This document shows, piece by piece, positions 7,647-16,619 of a DNA stretch of 30,779 bases. Each line of letters starts with the position of its first letter. Position 1 is the first letter of the stretch. This DNA is from CAZQYC01 sp043746555. GTDB taxonomy: Bacteria; Pseudomonadota; Gammaproteobacteria; Steroidobacterales; Steroidobacteraceae. A program made the position numbers and the translations under genes. The DNA is taken from NCBI GenBank assembly GCA_043746555.1, contig JAYTQU010000295.1, forward strand, positions 1 through 30,779. The letters are read 5' to 3'. Below the pieces are notes generated by a model. It did not search any database, had not been told where the DNA came from, and saw nothing but the letters and a program-made list of their open reading frames with translations.

Positions 7647-8311
7647 GAAGAGCGAGATCTTGATTGTTGGTACTGAACCGGCGCGCCGCGATGAAGTATA
7701 GATGTTCCGGATCGATGTTTACCAAGCCGAAGTTTAACGGCGCCGCATGACGATTTGCGGGTCGCACGCAACCGTTCGCGAGCGGTTACGATCCGGTGGG
7801 AGCGGGGCTGGTCGGTTTGGCTTCTGGGAGTTTTGTTCCGTGGGGTGCTGCTTCGATAGGCTTTGCTTCCGGCGGGGTGATCTCCGGAGTGGACGCTGTA
7901 TTCCCAGGAGTTTCATGTGTCGCCTTAAAGGCTGGTGGACGCGCCGCTCTGGACTGTGACCGCCATGGATGGCGGAAATACCGGAAACGCAGGAGCGGTT
8001 TCTGGTGAAATTCATAGCTGGCCGGTGATCGTTCCCGGCGACACCGGCATTTCCCACATCCAGGTGGGTCATAGCTATGGATTGAAGGAAGAGCAAGCGA
8101 GACATGCTCATAACTTCGTTAGACCCGTGTTAGGTTTGGCGCGCTTACACCGTGTGTTATTGACATGATCTTGTAACTTCATGAAACACTCCAACAAGGT
8201 ACTCGCGCCAAACCGCCCTGTGAGAAATGCGGGCTGATATTAGCGGATCGCCGATCAGGCGCTACCAAAGCGCTTGTTATGGGCGAGCACGGGAACCAAG
8301 AATCCGAAGAA
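7647..8311. other. Unassigned stretch between the MscS gene and the permease remnant
   Basis: No gene is supported in this 665-bp stretch. One minus-strand stretch (about 7790-7925) would encode a Pro/Thr/Glu/Ala/Lys-rich tail resembling the low-complexity end of an exported protein. It has no start of its own and stops interrupt the frame upstream. Frames on the other strand are Gly/Ala-rich and look like its shadow. A decayed gene is possible but cannot be named. Confidence 0.4.
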
Positions 8312-9394
8312 CTATAGCGATGCGAGAGATGCTGCCGGCGTCGCCAACCAAATCTTTTGTGTCGGATAAGCAAACTCGATTTTGCGTCGTTCGAAGGCTT
8401 CGAGAATACGAAAATTAATGTTCTGTTGAATGTCCATAAACCGATTGTAATCGGCGGACTTCACGTAATAGACCGTTTCGTAATCCAGCGAGGCGGGTCC
8501 GAACTTGGCAAAGTGACAGCGATCGAAACGCACATTGTCCTGCGCGACGACGATTTCGCGGATCATTGTAGGAATGGCTTCAACCAGCGCACGCGGCGTT
8601 TCGTAGGTGACGCCGATGCCGAATAAAACGCGCCGCTCTTGCATGCGTCCGTAGTTGCGTACGCGGCTCGATAGCAAGTCGGCGTTCGAGATCACGATTT
8701 GCTCGCCGCTTAAACTGCGCAACCGCGTGCTTTTGATGCCGATGTATTCGACACTGCCGAGATAGTCGCCGATGCTCAAAAAATCGCCCACAACGAAGGG
8801 TTTGTCGAGCGCGATCGACAGCGACGCGAGTAGATCGCCGAGTACGTTTTGTACCGCCAATGCAACGGCGATGCCGCCGATGCCGAGTCCTGCCACCAAG
8901 GTGGTAACGTTAATGCCTAAATTGTCGAGCGTGAGCAGTAAGACAACCGACCAGATCAAGGCTCGGACCACGACAGCGATGATGCTTAGCGTTCCCGCTG
9001 CCGCACGATCCGAGGCGGTGCTGCGTTTGCGTTTCAAATCGATCCACGCGAGCGCCGCGGTGGAGGCCCAAATACCCACTTGCCAGAAGCACGCGATCAC
9101 CAACACGGTTCGCGCGATGCGATCCACTTTCGGCGTGGTATCGAGAATGGTGAGCGCAACGTACAAACCGAAGACGATCAAGAAAAGCGAAGCGGTGCGC
9201 GAAATAACTTGCAGCGGCACCTCCATGATTTCCGGCGCCTCGGTTTTCGCCATTTGGTGGTAGTGTGTGCGCGCTACACGTCGCGCCAGCAGCAACGCAA
9301 GGATAACCAACAGCGCGGCGCCCAGCGCGATGGCCCAATTTCCCAAGCTATTTCCGTAAAGCAATCGGTCAAGCGTATCGAATACCGATTTCAT
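8312..9394 (-). CDS. MscS-family mechanosensitive ion channel
   Basis: The 360-residue inner-membrane protein has about five hydrophobic segments in its first 180 residues, followed by the MscS pore helix and soluble beta domain. The signature stretch is GIGGIAVALAVQNVLGDLLA, continuing into KPFVVGDFLSIG, which marks the pore-lining helix and the start of the cytoplasmic cage. The cage includes the V..I..STRLR and GEQIVISNADL motifs. Channels of this family open under membrane tension and release solutes after osmotic downshock. The protein is longer than E. coli MscS (286 residues) because of extra N-terminal helices, as in YnaI/YbdG-like members. An AGAG ribosome-binding site precedes the ATG. 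The gene stands alone, between two decayed regions. Confidence 0.92.
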   Translation of the reverse strand: MKSVFDTLDRLLYGNSLGNWAIALGAALLVILALLLARRVARTHYHQMAKTEAPEIMEVPLQVISRTASLFLIVFGLYVALTILDTTPKVDRIARTVLVIACFWQVGIWASTAALAWIDLKRKRSTASDRAAAGTLSIIAVVVRALIWSVVLLLTLDNLGINVTTLVAGLGIGGIAVALAVQNVLGDLLASLSIALDKPFVVGDFLSIGDYLGSVEYIGIKSTRLRSLSGEQIVISNADLLSSRVRNYGRMQERRVLFGIGVTYETPRALVEAIPTMIREIVVAQDNVRFDRCHFAKFGPASLDYETVYYVKSADYNRFMDIQQNINFRILEAFERRKIEFAYPTQKIWLATPAASLASL

Positions 9395-9501
9395 CGTCTC
9401 TCCGCAAAATTATTTTCGCTCGCAGGATTTGCGGCGCGTCAAGAAGAAACCGTAACGAACTTAGCGGCTGCGGTCAACTGGTCGGGGCAAGAGTCGCGAA
9501 C

Positions 9502-9850
9502 TCAGCGCTCACCGCGGCAGCCGAGGAGTTTTTGTGCAGTCCACGCGGCCCCTTGCTTCACGGTCTGCTGTCCAGGATGTTCGCTGTCGCCAAACGTCGT
9601 GTATAACCATGCAACATCCGGCAGCGATCCATTCGCCACGTCGGAAAAATAGTTGTCGCACAAGGTGTATTGCCGTGTCAACGCTTAGTACGCCGGAATG
9701 TCGCTCGCAAGATATTGCTTTTTGGTTCCGCCGGTCGCTTGATCTTCGAGCCACGCGCCGCGATCGTGGCCCTGATCGGGATGCGGATCTTTCGCGTGCG
9801 GTAGTGCTTTTCCTTTAACTTTCGATGAGACAAGGAAGTGCGAAGCACGA
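9502..9850 (-). pseudogene. Broken phosphoesterase (phospholipase C/acid phosphatase-like) remnant
   Basis: Two consecutive minus-strand pieces in the same frame, split by a TAA at about 9691, read as one region of the phosphoesterase family (PF04185-like). The first has PHAKDPHPDQGHDRGAWLE and ends ASDIPAY. The second runs LTRQYTLCDNYFSDVANGSLPDVAWLY, then TTFGDSEHPG and WTAQ. The stop falls where the family usually has a Tyr or similar residue, so one base change probably broke the gene. Both ends are missing: the metal-binding N-terminus is absent and the frame stops at 9502. This is a relic, not a working enzyme. The family call rests on recalled motif similarity. Confidence 0.65.
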
Positions 9851-9920
9851 GTCGAAGAGCCGGCGGCAAGTTGCGGGATGGAGCCCGACGAGTCACCGCT
9901 TCGCGGGACGGCCGCGCTCA

Positions 9921-9968
9921 ATGGATATTAGGATGGATATTAGGATGGAAATTAGGATGGAAATTAGG
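9921..9968. repeat. Four-unit 12-bp tandem repeat
   Basis: Four direct copies of a 12-bp unit stand head to tail: two of ATGGATATTAGG and two of ATGGAAATTAGG, followed by a decaying partial copy (ATTTGAATTG). The array lies between the phosphoesterase remnant and the ABC ATPase stop and is more AT-rich than its surroundings. A frame crossing it would read a four-residue repeat (ILGW/KLGW) but has no support as a gene. Confidence 0.85.
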
Positions 9969-10051
9969 ATTTGAATTGTTGTTTTGGCAACAGGTTTGGA
10001 TGCCTGCTGGGAAAAACCTTCCTAAAATTCAAATTCCTTCGCGGATCGTGT

Positions 10052-11356
10052 CTAAGTCGGATTTTCCAAACTGAATGTGGCGCTCTCGTCGTCATATGCG
10101 AACGCTTCGGCGTAGCGGGCGAGGCTCACGATGGCGCGCAAGGTTTGCTCTGCATCTGCTTCGCCCATGTGGTCTTCGAGTTCGTCGATAAAGCGGCTCT
10201 TTCGAGCGATGTGCGTTGCGCGTTCGTCGAGCACTCGGCGAATGTGCGCCGCAAGTGGCACGTAGTTGAGTAGCTGGCGCGAAAATATCTTCTTGCGCTC
10301 ATCGAGCCCCGCCTTGGCAAACGCAAGACCCACGTCGGTCAATTTCAAATCGCCGCCTTCCAGTTCGGCGAACCGCATCATTTGCAGAGTTTCGGCCGCG
10401 GGGAACAGCTCGTCGATCTCCATTTGCAAATCGTGAGCGATCTTGGGCAAGTCGGCATTGCCGTGAAACGGCGGCGCGATGACGGCTTCCATCAACCCTG
10501 ACAGGATATTCGACGAGACTCGCGGCAACACACTGCCGATTCCCAGACCCGGAAAGTTTTCGTGGCGTGCGCTCACGGTGCCGCCGACAGGTCGCGCCGT
10601 CATTTCCACGTAGATGCGTTCCACCATTTCGCGAAAGTTCGGATCGAGACGACTGCGCGGCTGCGGCAGGGTAACGCTCACCTCGGAAAGAATGCGGCCG
10701 GGATTGCTGCCGAACACCAAGATACGATCGCACATCAAAACGGCTTCTTCGATGTTATGCGTGACCAGCATCACTCCTTTAATGGGCATTTGCCCCTCCG
10801 ACCACAAATCCAAGAAATCGGTGCGGAGTGTTTCGGCAGTGAGCACGTCGAGCGCCGAAAACGGTTCGTCCATCAGCAGAATATTCGGATGCACGACCAG
10901 CGCTCGTGCAAAGCCAACGCGCTGACGCATGCCGCCGGACAACTCGCGCGGGTAGGCCGATTCGAATCCGTCGAGGCCGATCAAGTCGATTGCTGCAAGC
11001 GAGCGGCGGCGTATTTCTTCTTTCTTCATGCGCTGAGCTTCAAGACCGAGCGCGACGTTTTCGAATACAGTGAGCCAAGGGAACAACGCAAAGCTTTGAA
11101 ACACCATTGCGATACCGGCTGCAGGGCCATCTATCGATTGACCGAGATAACTCAACGTACCGGCGCTCGGTTGCGCAAGTCCGGCGATCAATCTGAGCAA
11201 CGTTGATTTACCTGAACCCGAGCGTCCCAAGAGTCCGACGATTTGCCCTTCCGCCAAGCGTAGATTTACGCCATCGAGCACCAGCAGCTCCGCGCCGTCG
11301 GGCTTCGGAAACGATTTGCGGACGGCGGTTACATCGAGTAGCGGTGCGTCGGTCAT
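10052..11356 (-). CDS. ABC transporter ATPase (nitrate/sulfonate/taurine type) with C-terminal AAA-associated domain
   Basis: The 434-residue cytoplasmic protein is an ABC ATPase with Walker A GRSGSGKS (44-51), Q-loop Q87, signature LSGGMRQR (139-146) and Walker B ILLMDEP (159-165). The sequence is of the SsuB/TauB/NrtD type. About 170 more residues follow the nucleotide domain and resemble the 'AAA-associated C-terminal' domain found in a subgroup of these ATPases. The ATG at 11356 is chosen because upstream frame would overlap the permease. It starts 23 bases after the permease stop, so both are one operon headed by the metal-sensing repressor gene. No substrate-binding protein gene is present. 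The transported substrate is unknown. Confidence 0.9.
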   Translation of the reverse strand: MTDAPLLDVTAVRKSFPKPDGAELLVLDGVNLRLAEGQIVGLLGRSGSGKSTLLRLIAGLAQPSAGTLSYLGQSIDGPAAGIAMVFQSFALFPWLTVFENVALGLEAQRMKKEEIRRRSLAAIDLIGLDGFESAYPRELSGGMRQRVGFARALVVHPNILLMDEPFSALDVLTAETLRTDFLDLWSEGQMPIKGVMLVTHNIEEAVLMCDRILVFGSNPGRILSEVSVTLPQPRSRLDPNFREMVERIYVEMTARPVGGTVSARHENFPGLGIGSVLPRVSSNILSGLMEAVIAPPFHGNADLPKIAHDLQMEIDELFPAAETLQMMRFAELEGGDLKLTDVGLAFAKAGLDERKKIFSRQLLNYVPLAAHIRRVLDERATHIARKSRFIDELEDHMGEADAEQTLRAIVSLARYAEAFAYDDESATFSLENPT

Positions 11357-11379
11357 CGGATAGTTCTCAAATAATTCCG

Positions 11380-13056
11380 TTACGTGAGGCGATATTTTCG
11401 TTCGGCGAAGTAATACATGGGTCGCCAAAAATAGCGATTGATCGTAACGACAAATAAACTCATGGTCGCGATACCGAGTGCGATGCGATGAAAATCGCCT
11501 GCCGCGGTCGCCTCTGCGATATACGCACCAAGACCGTGTGCTTTCACTTTCGTGTCGCCCCAGTTGGCAAGTTCCGCAACAATGGCTGCATTCCACGCAC
11601 CTCCGGATGCGGTGATCGCGCCGGTTACGAAAAATGGGAAGACGCCGGGTAATGCAACTCTGCGCCACCAGAGCCAACCTCTGACGCCGAAGTTATCGGC
11701 GGCGTAACGCAATTCGCTCGGAATTGCCGACGCGCCCGCAATCACGTTGAACAAGATGTACCACTGCGTTCCCAAAATCATCAGCGGACTTAACCAGATG
11801 TCGGCGTGCAGCCGCCACGTCACAATACCGTATACCGCAATTGGGAAAAGTAGGTTGGCTGGAAACGCCGCAAGAAACTGCGCGATCGGTTGCACCACTT
11901 GCGCCACATTCGGCCGCATGCCAACCCACACTCCTATCGGAACCCAAAAAATGCTCGCCAATGCGATGAGCACGAATACTCGCAACATCGTGAGCAGTGC
12001 AAGACCGCTCACTTGCATGGCTTCGTTAAGAGTGGTACTTGCGATGAGTACATAGACGACGTGCCACAATCCCAAAATAAGCGCGATGACGACTAAAGCA
12101 ATCCACGGCCAGTCGCGACGAACGCCGAGTGTTTGCGTTGCTCGTTGAACTTTAGAGACTGAAGCAGTTGTGCGGCGACTGGTCCACCGTACCAACGCAT
12201 AAAATGCATTGGTTAACGCGCCGATAAGTCGCGAACGATGCAGCATCGTGAGCGCCCACGACTGCGGCGTGCGCACCGCGGGATCTTGCTCGACACGAAA
12301 ACGGTCCACCCACGCGATCAGCGGCCGGAACAAGAGTTGATCGTAGGCCAAAATAACCACGAACATCGTAACGATGGCCCAGGCAATCGCAGTCAGATTG
12401 CGTTGTTGAATAGCGAGCGCGATATACGAGCCTACACCGGGCAGCGATACGGTGGTATGGCCAATACTAAAGGATTCGGAAGCGACCACGAAAAACCAAC
12501 CGCCCGACATCGACATCATCATGTTCCAGACTAGCGACGGCAGACCGAAAGGCACCTCCAATTTCCAAAACCGCATCCACGGCGAGAGCTGAAACGATTC
12601 CGCGGCCTCGATGAGTTCGGTGGGCACCGTGCGCAACGACTGATAAAAACTAAACGCCATGTTCCAAGCCTGACTGGTGAAGATTGCGAATATGGTGACG
12701 AACTCCGCACCGAGTACTCGCCCGGGCGCCAACGACATGAAGAACACAATGGTGATGGAAATGAATCCCAGAATCGGCACCGATTGCAAGACATCGAGTA
12801 TCGGCACCAATAATTTTCCGGCGCGCTCACTTTTCGCCGCCCACGTTGCGTAGCTGAGGGTGAATAGCAGCGATAGCGCCAACGCAGCGAACATTCGCAG
12901 CGTGGTGCGCGCCGCATACTCCGGAAGATGAACCAGATCCAGCGACAAAGGCGCGACGCTTAGTTTGGCTAGCGGTTCCAAAAGTCCGCGGCTAGCTTCG
13001 GCGAGAAAAACCACAACGCCGAGCACGACGACGATCGCCACGATGTCCCAACGCAT
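11380..13056 (-). CDS. ABC transporter permease with two fused membrane domains
   Basis: The protein is about 558 residues with roughly 12 membrane segments in two halves, each ending in a BPD-type permease domain. The first half has an EAA-type loop at IEAAESFQLSPWMRFWKLEVP, the second at YAADNFGVRGWLWWRRVALPG. So one chain supplies both halves of the channel, as in the 'duplicated permease' group of anion-type (nitrate/sulfonate) ABC systems. The ATG at 13056 lacks a clear ribosome-binding site; a TTG at 13101 in the same frame is an alternative that would add 15 residues. The repressor gene ends 62 bases upstream and the ATPase gene follows after 23 bases. The usual periplasmic binding protein is absent. 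Confidence 0.88.
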   Translation of the reverse strand: MRWDIVAIVVVLGVVVFLAEASRGLLEPLAKLSVAPLSLDLVHLPEYAARTTLRMFAALALSLLFTLSYATWAAKSERAGKLLVPILDVLQSVPILGFISITIVFFMSLAPGRVLGAEFVTIFAIFTSQAWNMAFSFYQSLRTVPTELIEAAESFQLSPWMRFWKLEVPFGLPSLVWNMMMSMSGGWFFVVASESFSIGHTTVSLPGVGSYIALAIQQRNLTAIAWAIVTMFVVILAYDQLLFRPLIAWVDRFRVEQDPAVRTPQSWALTMLHRSRLIGALTNAFYALVRWTSRRTTASVSKVQRATQTLGVRRDWPWIALVVIALILGLWHVVYVLIASTTLNEAMQVSGLALLTMLRVFVLIALASIFWVPIGVWVGMRPNVAQVVQPIAQFLAAFPANLLFPIAVYGIVTWRLHADIWLSPLMILGTQWYILFNVIAGASAIPSELRYAADNFGVRGWLWWRRVALPGVFPFFVTGAITASGGAWNAAIVAELANWGDTKVKAHGLGAYIAEATAAGDFHRIALGIATMSLFVVTINRYFWRPMYYFAERKYRLT

Positions 13057-13118
13057 CGCGGTATCGCGTACGAAAGCAAATGGTTCGGTGCGTTTGCGCA
13101 AGATTTGGTTACTCGCGA

Positions 13119-13394
13119 TTAGCGCAAATAGCTTTTGACGATGCGGGCAACTTCTTTGAGGTCCCGTTCGCGTTGTGTGACCGAACCGCTGCGCGGTCCC
13201 AGGTGCTCGCGAAGATGCTCGCCGAATACATCCGACATCAATCCGGTGGCCGCGCCGCGTACCGCGGCAATCTGCTGAAGGATTGCCGTGCACTCCTTGT
13301 CGTCTTGTAACGCTCGTTCGAGCGCCGCAACCTGTCCTTGCATGCGGCGCACGCGCGCCAGCAGTCGGGGTTTGTCTCGCAACGTGTGGGCCAT
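13119..13394 (-). CDS. dmeR: RcnR/DmeR-type nickel/cobalt-sensing repressor (CsoR family)
   Basis: The 91-residue protein matches the all-helical CsoR/RcnR/FrmR family along its whole length. Its metal-site residues are those of RcnR: H3 (MAHT), C35 (KEC), H60 and H64 (EHLREH). FrmR and CsoR differ at these places, so nickel or cobalt sensing is the best call. Apo-protein of this kind binds G-tract operators and lets go when metal binds. The ATG at 13394 is chosen because GGAG stands 6 bases before it and because RcnR proteins start at this His-Thr. A likely operator lies at 13450-13468, between this gene and the divergent exporter. Unusually, an ABC transporter permease and ATPase follow on the same strand. 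Confidence 0.9.
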   Translation of the reverse strand: MAHTLRDKPRLLARVRRMQGQVAALERALQDDKECTAILQQIAAVRGAATGLMSDVFGEHLREHLGPRSGSVTQRERDLKEVARIVKSYLR

Positions 13395-13449
13395 AGCGTT
13401 CTCCAGATCGCAATTTGAAAGCCGATCGTATTTCATCGATCGTACTTAC

Positions 13450-13468
13450 AATACTGGGGTATAGTATA
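13450..13468. promoter_or_regulatory. Operator for the RcnR/DmeR-type repressor
   Basis: The sequence ATACTGGGGTATAGTAT (13451-13467) is an interrupted palindrome: TACT, a G4 run plus TAT, then AGTA. RcnR and DmeR operators have the same plan, TACT and AGTA half-sites around a seven-base G-rich centre. It lies in the gap between the divergent repressor and exporter genes and contains a TATAGT that could serve as a -10, so binding would block transcription. Confidence 0.85.
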
Positions 13469-13484
13469 GCCAATTGCGGTCGCT

Positions 13485-14483
13485 ATGGTGCGCGGTATCG
13501 AAATGACATCCTTGGAACAAGTTCGCGATTGGACTCACTCGCATGCCTTCGACGAATCCAATCCGCTGGCGGAAAAACGCACGCGATTGGTGGTTCTGCT
13601 GACGATTGTCATGATGACAATCGAATTGCTGGCGGGCTGGGCGTTTAATTCGATGGCATTGCTGGCGGACGGCTGGCACATGAGTTCGCATGCCATTGCT
13701 CTGGGACTTTCGGCCGCGGCTTATGCGTTGGCGAGGCGCTTGGCGACCGATGAGCGCTTTGCATTTGGAACCTGGAAGATCGAAATTCTCGGCGGCTATA
13801 CGAGCGCAATTATTCTTGTGGGCGTGGCCTTATATATGGCCTACGAATCGATCTCTCGCCTGTTTGCGCCGGTCGCGATTCATTTCAACGAAGCCATCGT
13901 CATTGCGGCCCTCGGTTTGCTGGTTAACTTGGTTTCGGCGTGGCTGTTGGCCGGTGCGAGTGGGCATCAGCATGGACACGATCATCATGACCATTTACAC
14001 GACAATCACGCGGCGCATCGTCATACGCAGCACCAGGATCTTAATTTGCGATCGGCCTTCGTGCATGTGGCCGCGGATGCGGCAACTTCCGTGCTTGCAA
14101 TCACCGCGTTGCTAGGCGGCAAGTTGTTAGGCGCCACTTGGCTCGATCCGGTCATCGGATTGGTCGGCAGCATAGTCGTCGCCGCTTGGGCCGTTTCGTT
14201 GTTGCGCGACACCGGCAAAATTTTGCTCGATGCGGAAATGGATGCGCCGGTGGTAAACGAAATTCGCGACGCCGTGAAAGCTGCCGGCATTCCTGCGCAA
14301 ATCCAGGACCTACATGTCTGGCGCGTCGGTAAAGGCAAATATGCCTGCTTGTTGAGTGTTGCCACCACCGTTCAGACGTCACCCGACGAAATTCGCGCAT
14401 TGCTGGCGGTACATGAAGAGCTGGTGCATATCACTATCGAAGTGAATAACGTCGTTGCGCCGCAAAGCGTTACCGCGAGTTGA
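13485..14483 (+). CDS. dmeF: DmeF-type cobalt/nickel exporter (cation diffusion facilitator)
   Basis: The 332-residue inner-membrane protein has six membrane segments and a cytoplasmic C-terminal domain, as in cation diffusion facilitators. The transport-site residues are visible: D62 and H65 in ADGWH (second segment), H194 and D198 in HVAADA (fifth). Between the fourth and fifth segments lies a loop with 11 His in residues 161-183, typical of DmeF and related cobalt/nickel exporters. It should pump divalent metal out of the cytoplasm against protons. It is divergent from the repressor gene and shares its operator. ATGs at 13485 and 13503 are both possible; the later one leaves more room for a leader after the operator. 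Metal choice (Co/Ni over Zn) is inferred from the repressor and the family. Confidence 0.92.
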   Translation: MVRGIEMTSLEQVRDWTHSHAFDESNPLAEKRTRLVVLLTIVMMTIELLAGWAFNSMALLADGWHMSSHAIALGLSAAAYALARRLATDERFAFGTWKIEILGGYTSAIILVGVALYMAYESISRLFAPVAIHFNEAIVIAALGLLVNLVSAWLLAGASGHQHGHDHHDHLHDNHAAHRHTQHQDLNLRSAFVHVAADAATSVLAITALLGGKLLGATWLDPVIGLVGSIVVAAWAVSLLRDTGKILLDAEMDAPVVNEIRDAVKAAGIPAQIQDLHVWRVGKGKYACLLSVATTVQTSPDEIRALLAVHEELVHITIEVNNVVAPQSVTAS

Positions 14484-14576
14484 GCGAAATCCCATTTGAT
14501 CGAGCCGCCGCGTTCTAGATTCGCTCGACGTCGCGGAAAAGAAGAGAAGCCACCGGCGTAAGAATCACCGGACAGA

Positions 14577-16337
14577 CTACGTCGGATGCGCGATTCGGTC
14601 TTGGATCGCTAACAGTACGTCGTGTCGGGACACTTCGCCGAGCAACGTATTGCGCCATTGTCCTGGAGTAACGGGCAGTACCGTGACTTGTTCGCGCAAA
14701 AAGCCCTCCAGAGCGGCGCACAAGCTGATGTCCGGCGCCAGCGTAAATGTCACCGGGTCCGCCACGGACTCGACAGTGGCATTACCGTCCAGTTGTCCTT
14801 GTTCAATTCTTGCAAGCACGCGCCGAGGATCGAACCAAGATACGATATCCGTGTCTTCGACAACGTAAACGCGATCGAGCGGTCGCTTCGGGAGTTGGGC
14901 AAACATTTCTCGCAGGGTGATTTTCGGCGACACGGTTGCAGCGACGGGCTTGACCAACGCCTCGACGGTCTTGATTCGCCAGTCGTCACCGGCGTTTTCT
15001 TCGCGAGCGCGATTGAGCGAGGCGTGATAAATGGATTCGCCGCGACGATAGACCTTGGCGCTGTAGTGCGCGCTGACACAGGCCAACATCAATGGCAATA
15101 CGATTTGATAGTCGAGCGTCATCTCGAACAACATGAGGATGGCGGTCAGCGGCGCATGCGTGGTCGCCGAGAGAAACGCTCCCATTCCCACCAGCGCGTA
15201 GGCCGGTGCCGCCGATGTAATGGTTGGCAATAGCTCGTGTAATGAACCGCCGAACAGCGAGCCTATGGCGCAGCCGATAAAAAGTGTTGGCGTGAACACG
15301 CCGCCCACTGCCCCCGAACCGACTGTTGCCGAAGTGGCAAGTACTTTCGATGCGAGCACGGCGACCAGCGTTAAGCCAATCAAATCGCCTTGCAGAATAT
15401 TCCCGACGACGCTATAGCCGTTGCCCCAAACTTGCGGCATGAAAATGGAAATCACGCCAACCACAAATCCACCGATGGCCAACCGCCAGTAAGGCGCAAG
15501 CGCGAGGCGTTGAAAGCGAGTTTTGGAAAATTCGAGCAGCGCCAAAAAAGGCGGCGCGAGATGGCCGAGTACCACGCCAAGAATCACATAAAAAATGAGT
15601 TCCCAATTCGAAGCGAATTGCACATGCGGCACATTAAAGACGGGACCGTAGCCGAGAAAACGATGAATCGTCGCGTTAGCCGTGACCGATGCAACGACCA
15701 ACGGTCCAAAACTTTCCATGGCTGTCGAGCCAAGCACAATTTCAGAAACGAACAGCGCGCCGGATATGGGCGCGTTATAGGCGGCCGCGATTCCGGCGGC
15801 GCCACCGCATGCCACCATGAGCCGCAATCGTGGAACCGGCGAGCGCGCCAAGAGCCCGATTTTCGATCCCAACATAGCTGCGAGCTGCACCATGGGGCCT
15901 TCGCGACCGATCGAACCACCCGAGCCAATCGTGAAGAGTGACGAGACGCTATTAATCAGCGTGGATCGTAAACTGATCTTGCCGTCGCCGACGATAACGG
16001 CTTCCATATAATCCACCGCGCGCGGCGAATTCAGCGCCCGACCCGCAAGGTGCAACACCAATCCAGCAAGGAGTCCGCCAACAATCGGCACCAGGGCTCG
16101 ATGCCACCAGACCAGTCCCGTTGCTGCGTTCACCAAACTACTCGACTGTCCCGTAAACAGTAGTTCCAGCAGACGAATTCCTTCGCGAAAGATCACGCTG
16201 GCGATCGCGCCGAAAAAACCCACCAGCGCGGCCCAAAAGAACACGCCGGCCAGATCTTCGTGGCCGAAGAGCACAAGTCTCAAGCGAGTGATTAGCGACA
16301 GCGGCAGACGCGCTATTTCGCGCACTTGTTCGCGCAT
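14577..16337 (-). CDS. CLC-family chloride channel/antiporter with C-terminal CBS domains
   Basis: The 586-residue membrane protein has the CLC selectivity-filter motifs in order: GSGGSIGREGP (138-148, gating Glu E146) and GSGAVGGVFTPTLF. A CBS-domain pair follows at about 455-580. CLC proteins exchange chloride for protons or conduct chloride; the gating Glu allows proton coupling, but the type cannot be settled from the motifs. The C-terminal CBS pair sets it apart from short E. coli-type ClcA and may bind nucleotides. The gene is convergent with the metal exporter and has no obvious operon partner. A GGAG site stands 10 bases before the ATG. Confidence 0.92.
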   Translation of the reverse strand: MREQVREIARLPLSLITRLRLVLFGHEDLAGVFFWAALVGFFGAIASVIFREGIRLLELLFTGQSSSLVNAATGLVWWHRALVPIVGGLLAGLVLHLAGRALNSPRAVDYMEAVIVGDGKISLRSTLINSVSSLFTIGSGGSIGREGPMVQLAAMLGSKIGLLARSPVPRLRLMVACGGAAGIAAAYNAPISGALFVSEIVLGSTAMESFGPLVVASVTANATIHRFLGYGPVFNVPHVQFASNWELIFYVILGVVLGHLAPPFLALLEFSKTRFQRLALAPYWRLAIGGFVVGVISIFMPQVWGNGYSVVGNILQGDLIGLTLVAVLASKVLATSATVGSGAVGGVFTPTLFIGCAIGSLFGGSLHELLPTITSAAPAYALVGMGAFLSATTHAPLTAILMLFEMTLDYQIVLPLMLACVSAHYSAKVYRRGESIYHASLNRAREENAGDDWRIKTVEALVKPVAATVSPKITLREMFAQLPKRPLDRVYVVEDTDIVSWFDPRRVLARIEQGQLDGNATVESVADPVTFTLAPDISLCAALEGFLREQVTVLPVTPGQWRNTLLGEVSRHDVLLAIQDRIAHPT

Positions 16338-16619
16338 GCTAGGTTAGCTCCAATTCAATAGTTCGGAAATCGCGACTCCATTGCCATAAATGACGCCATG
16401 AATTTTGGCCCGCATTTCTGCTTTGAGTTGAAGTCATTGCGATACAGTTAGCGATGGAAACCCACTTCTGCCACGTCGTGCGCGATGCGATTGGACAGCT
16501 ATTGTGATCATTCGATCTCCGACACGCAAAGCATTTAGCGTTTGATGGATGGGCTCCCAATGGCCAACTCCGACAAAACTCCCCGCGCCTAAAAGTTCGT
16601 CGCGAGGGTCAGTCCTCGC
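16338..16619. other. Intergenic stretch upstream of the CLC gene
   Basis: No gene, repeat or clear promoter motif was recognised in these 282 bases. The CLC promoter is presumably here. Confidence 0.4.

Noticed and set aside
7734..8168. Open frames on both strands upstream of the permease remnant, including a Pro/Glu-rich and a Gly-rich reading
   Set aside because: They overlap each other, lack ribosome-binding sites and match no family I know; at most a decayed gene end.
9838..10074. Plus-strand frame with ILGW/KLGW four-residue repeats
   Set aside because: It is a by-product of the 12-bp tandem repeat and has no start site or family match.
13436..13473. Earlier starts for the repressor (13436) and for the permease (13473)
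   Set aside because: The former lacks a ribosome-binding site and adds residues absent in RcnR; the latter would run through the repressor gene in another frame.
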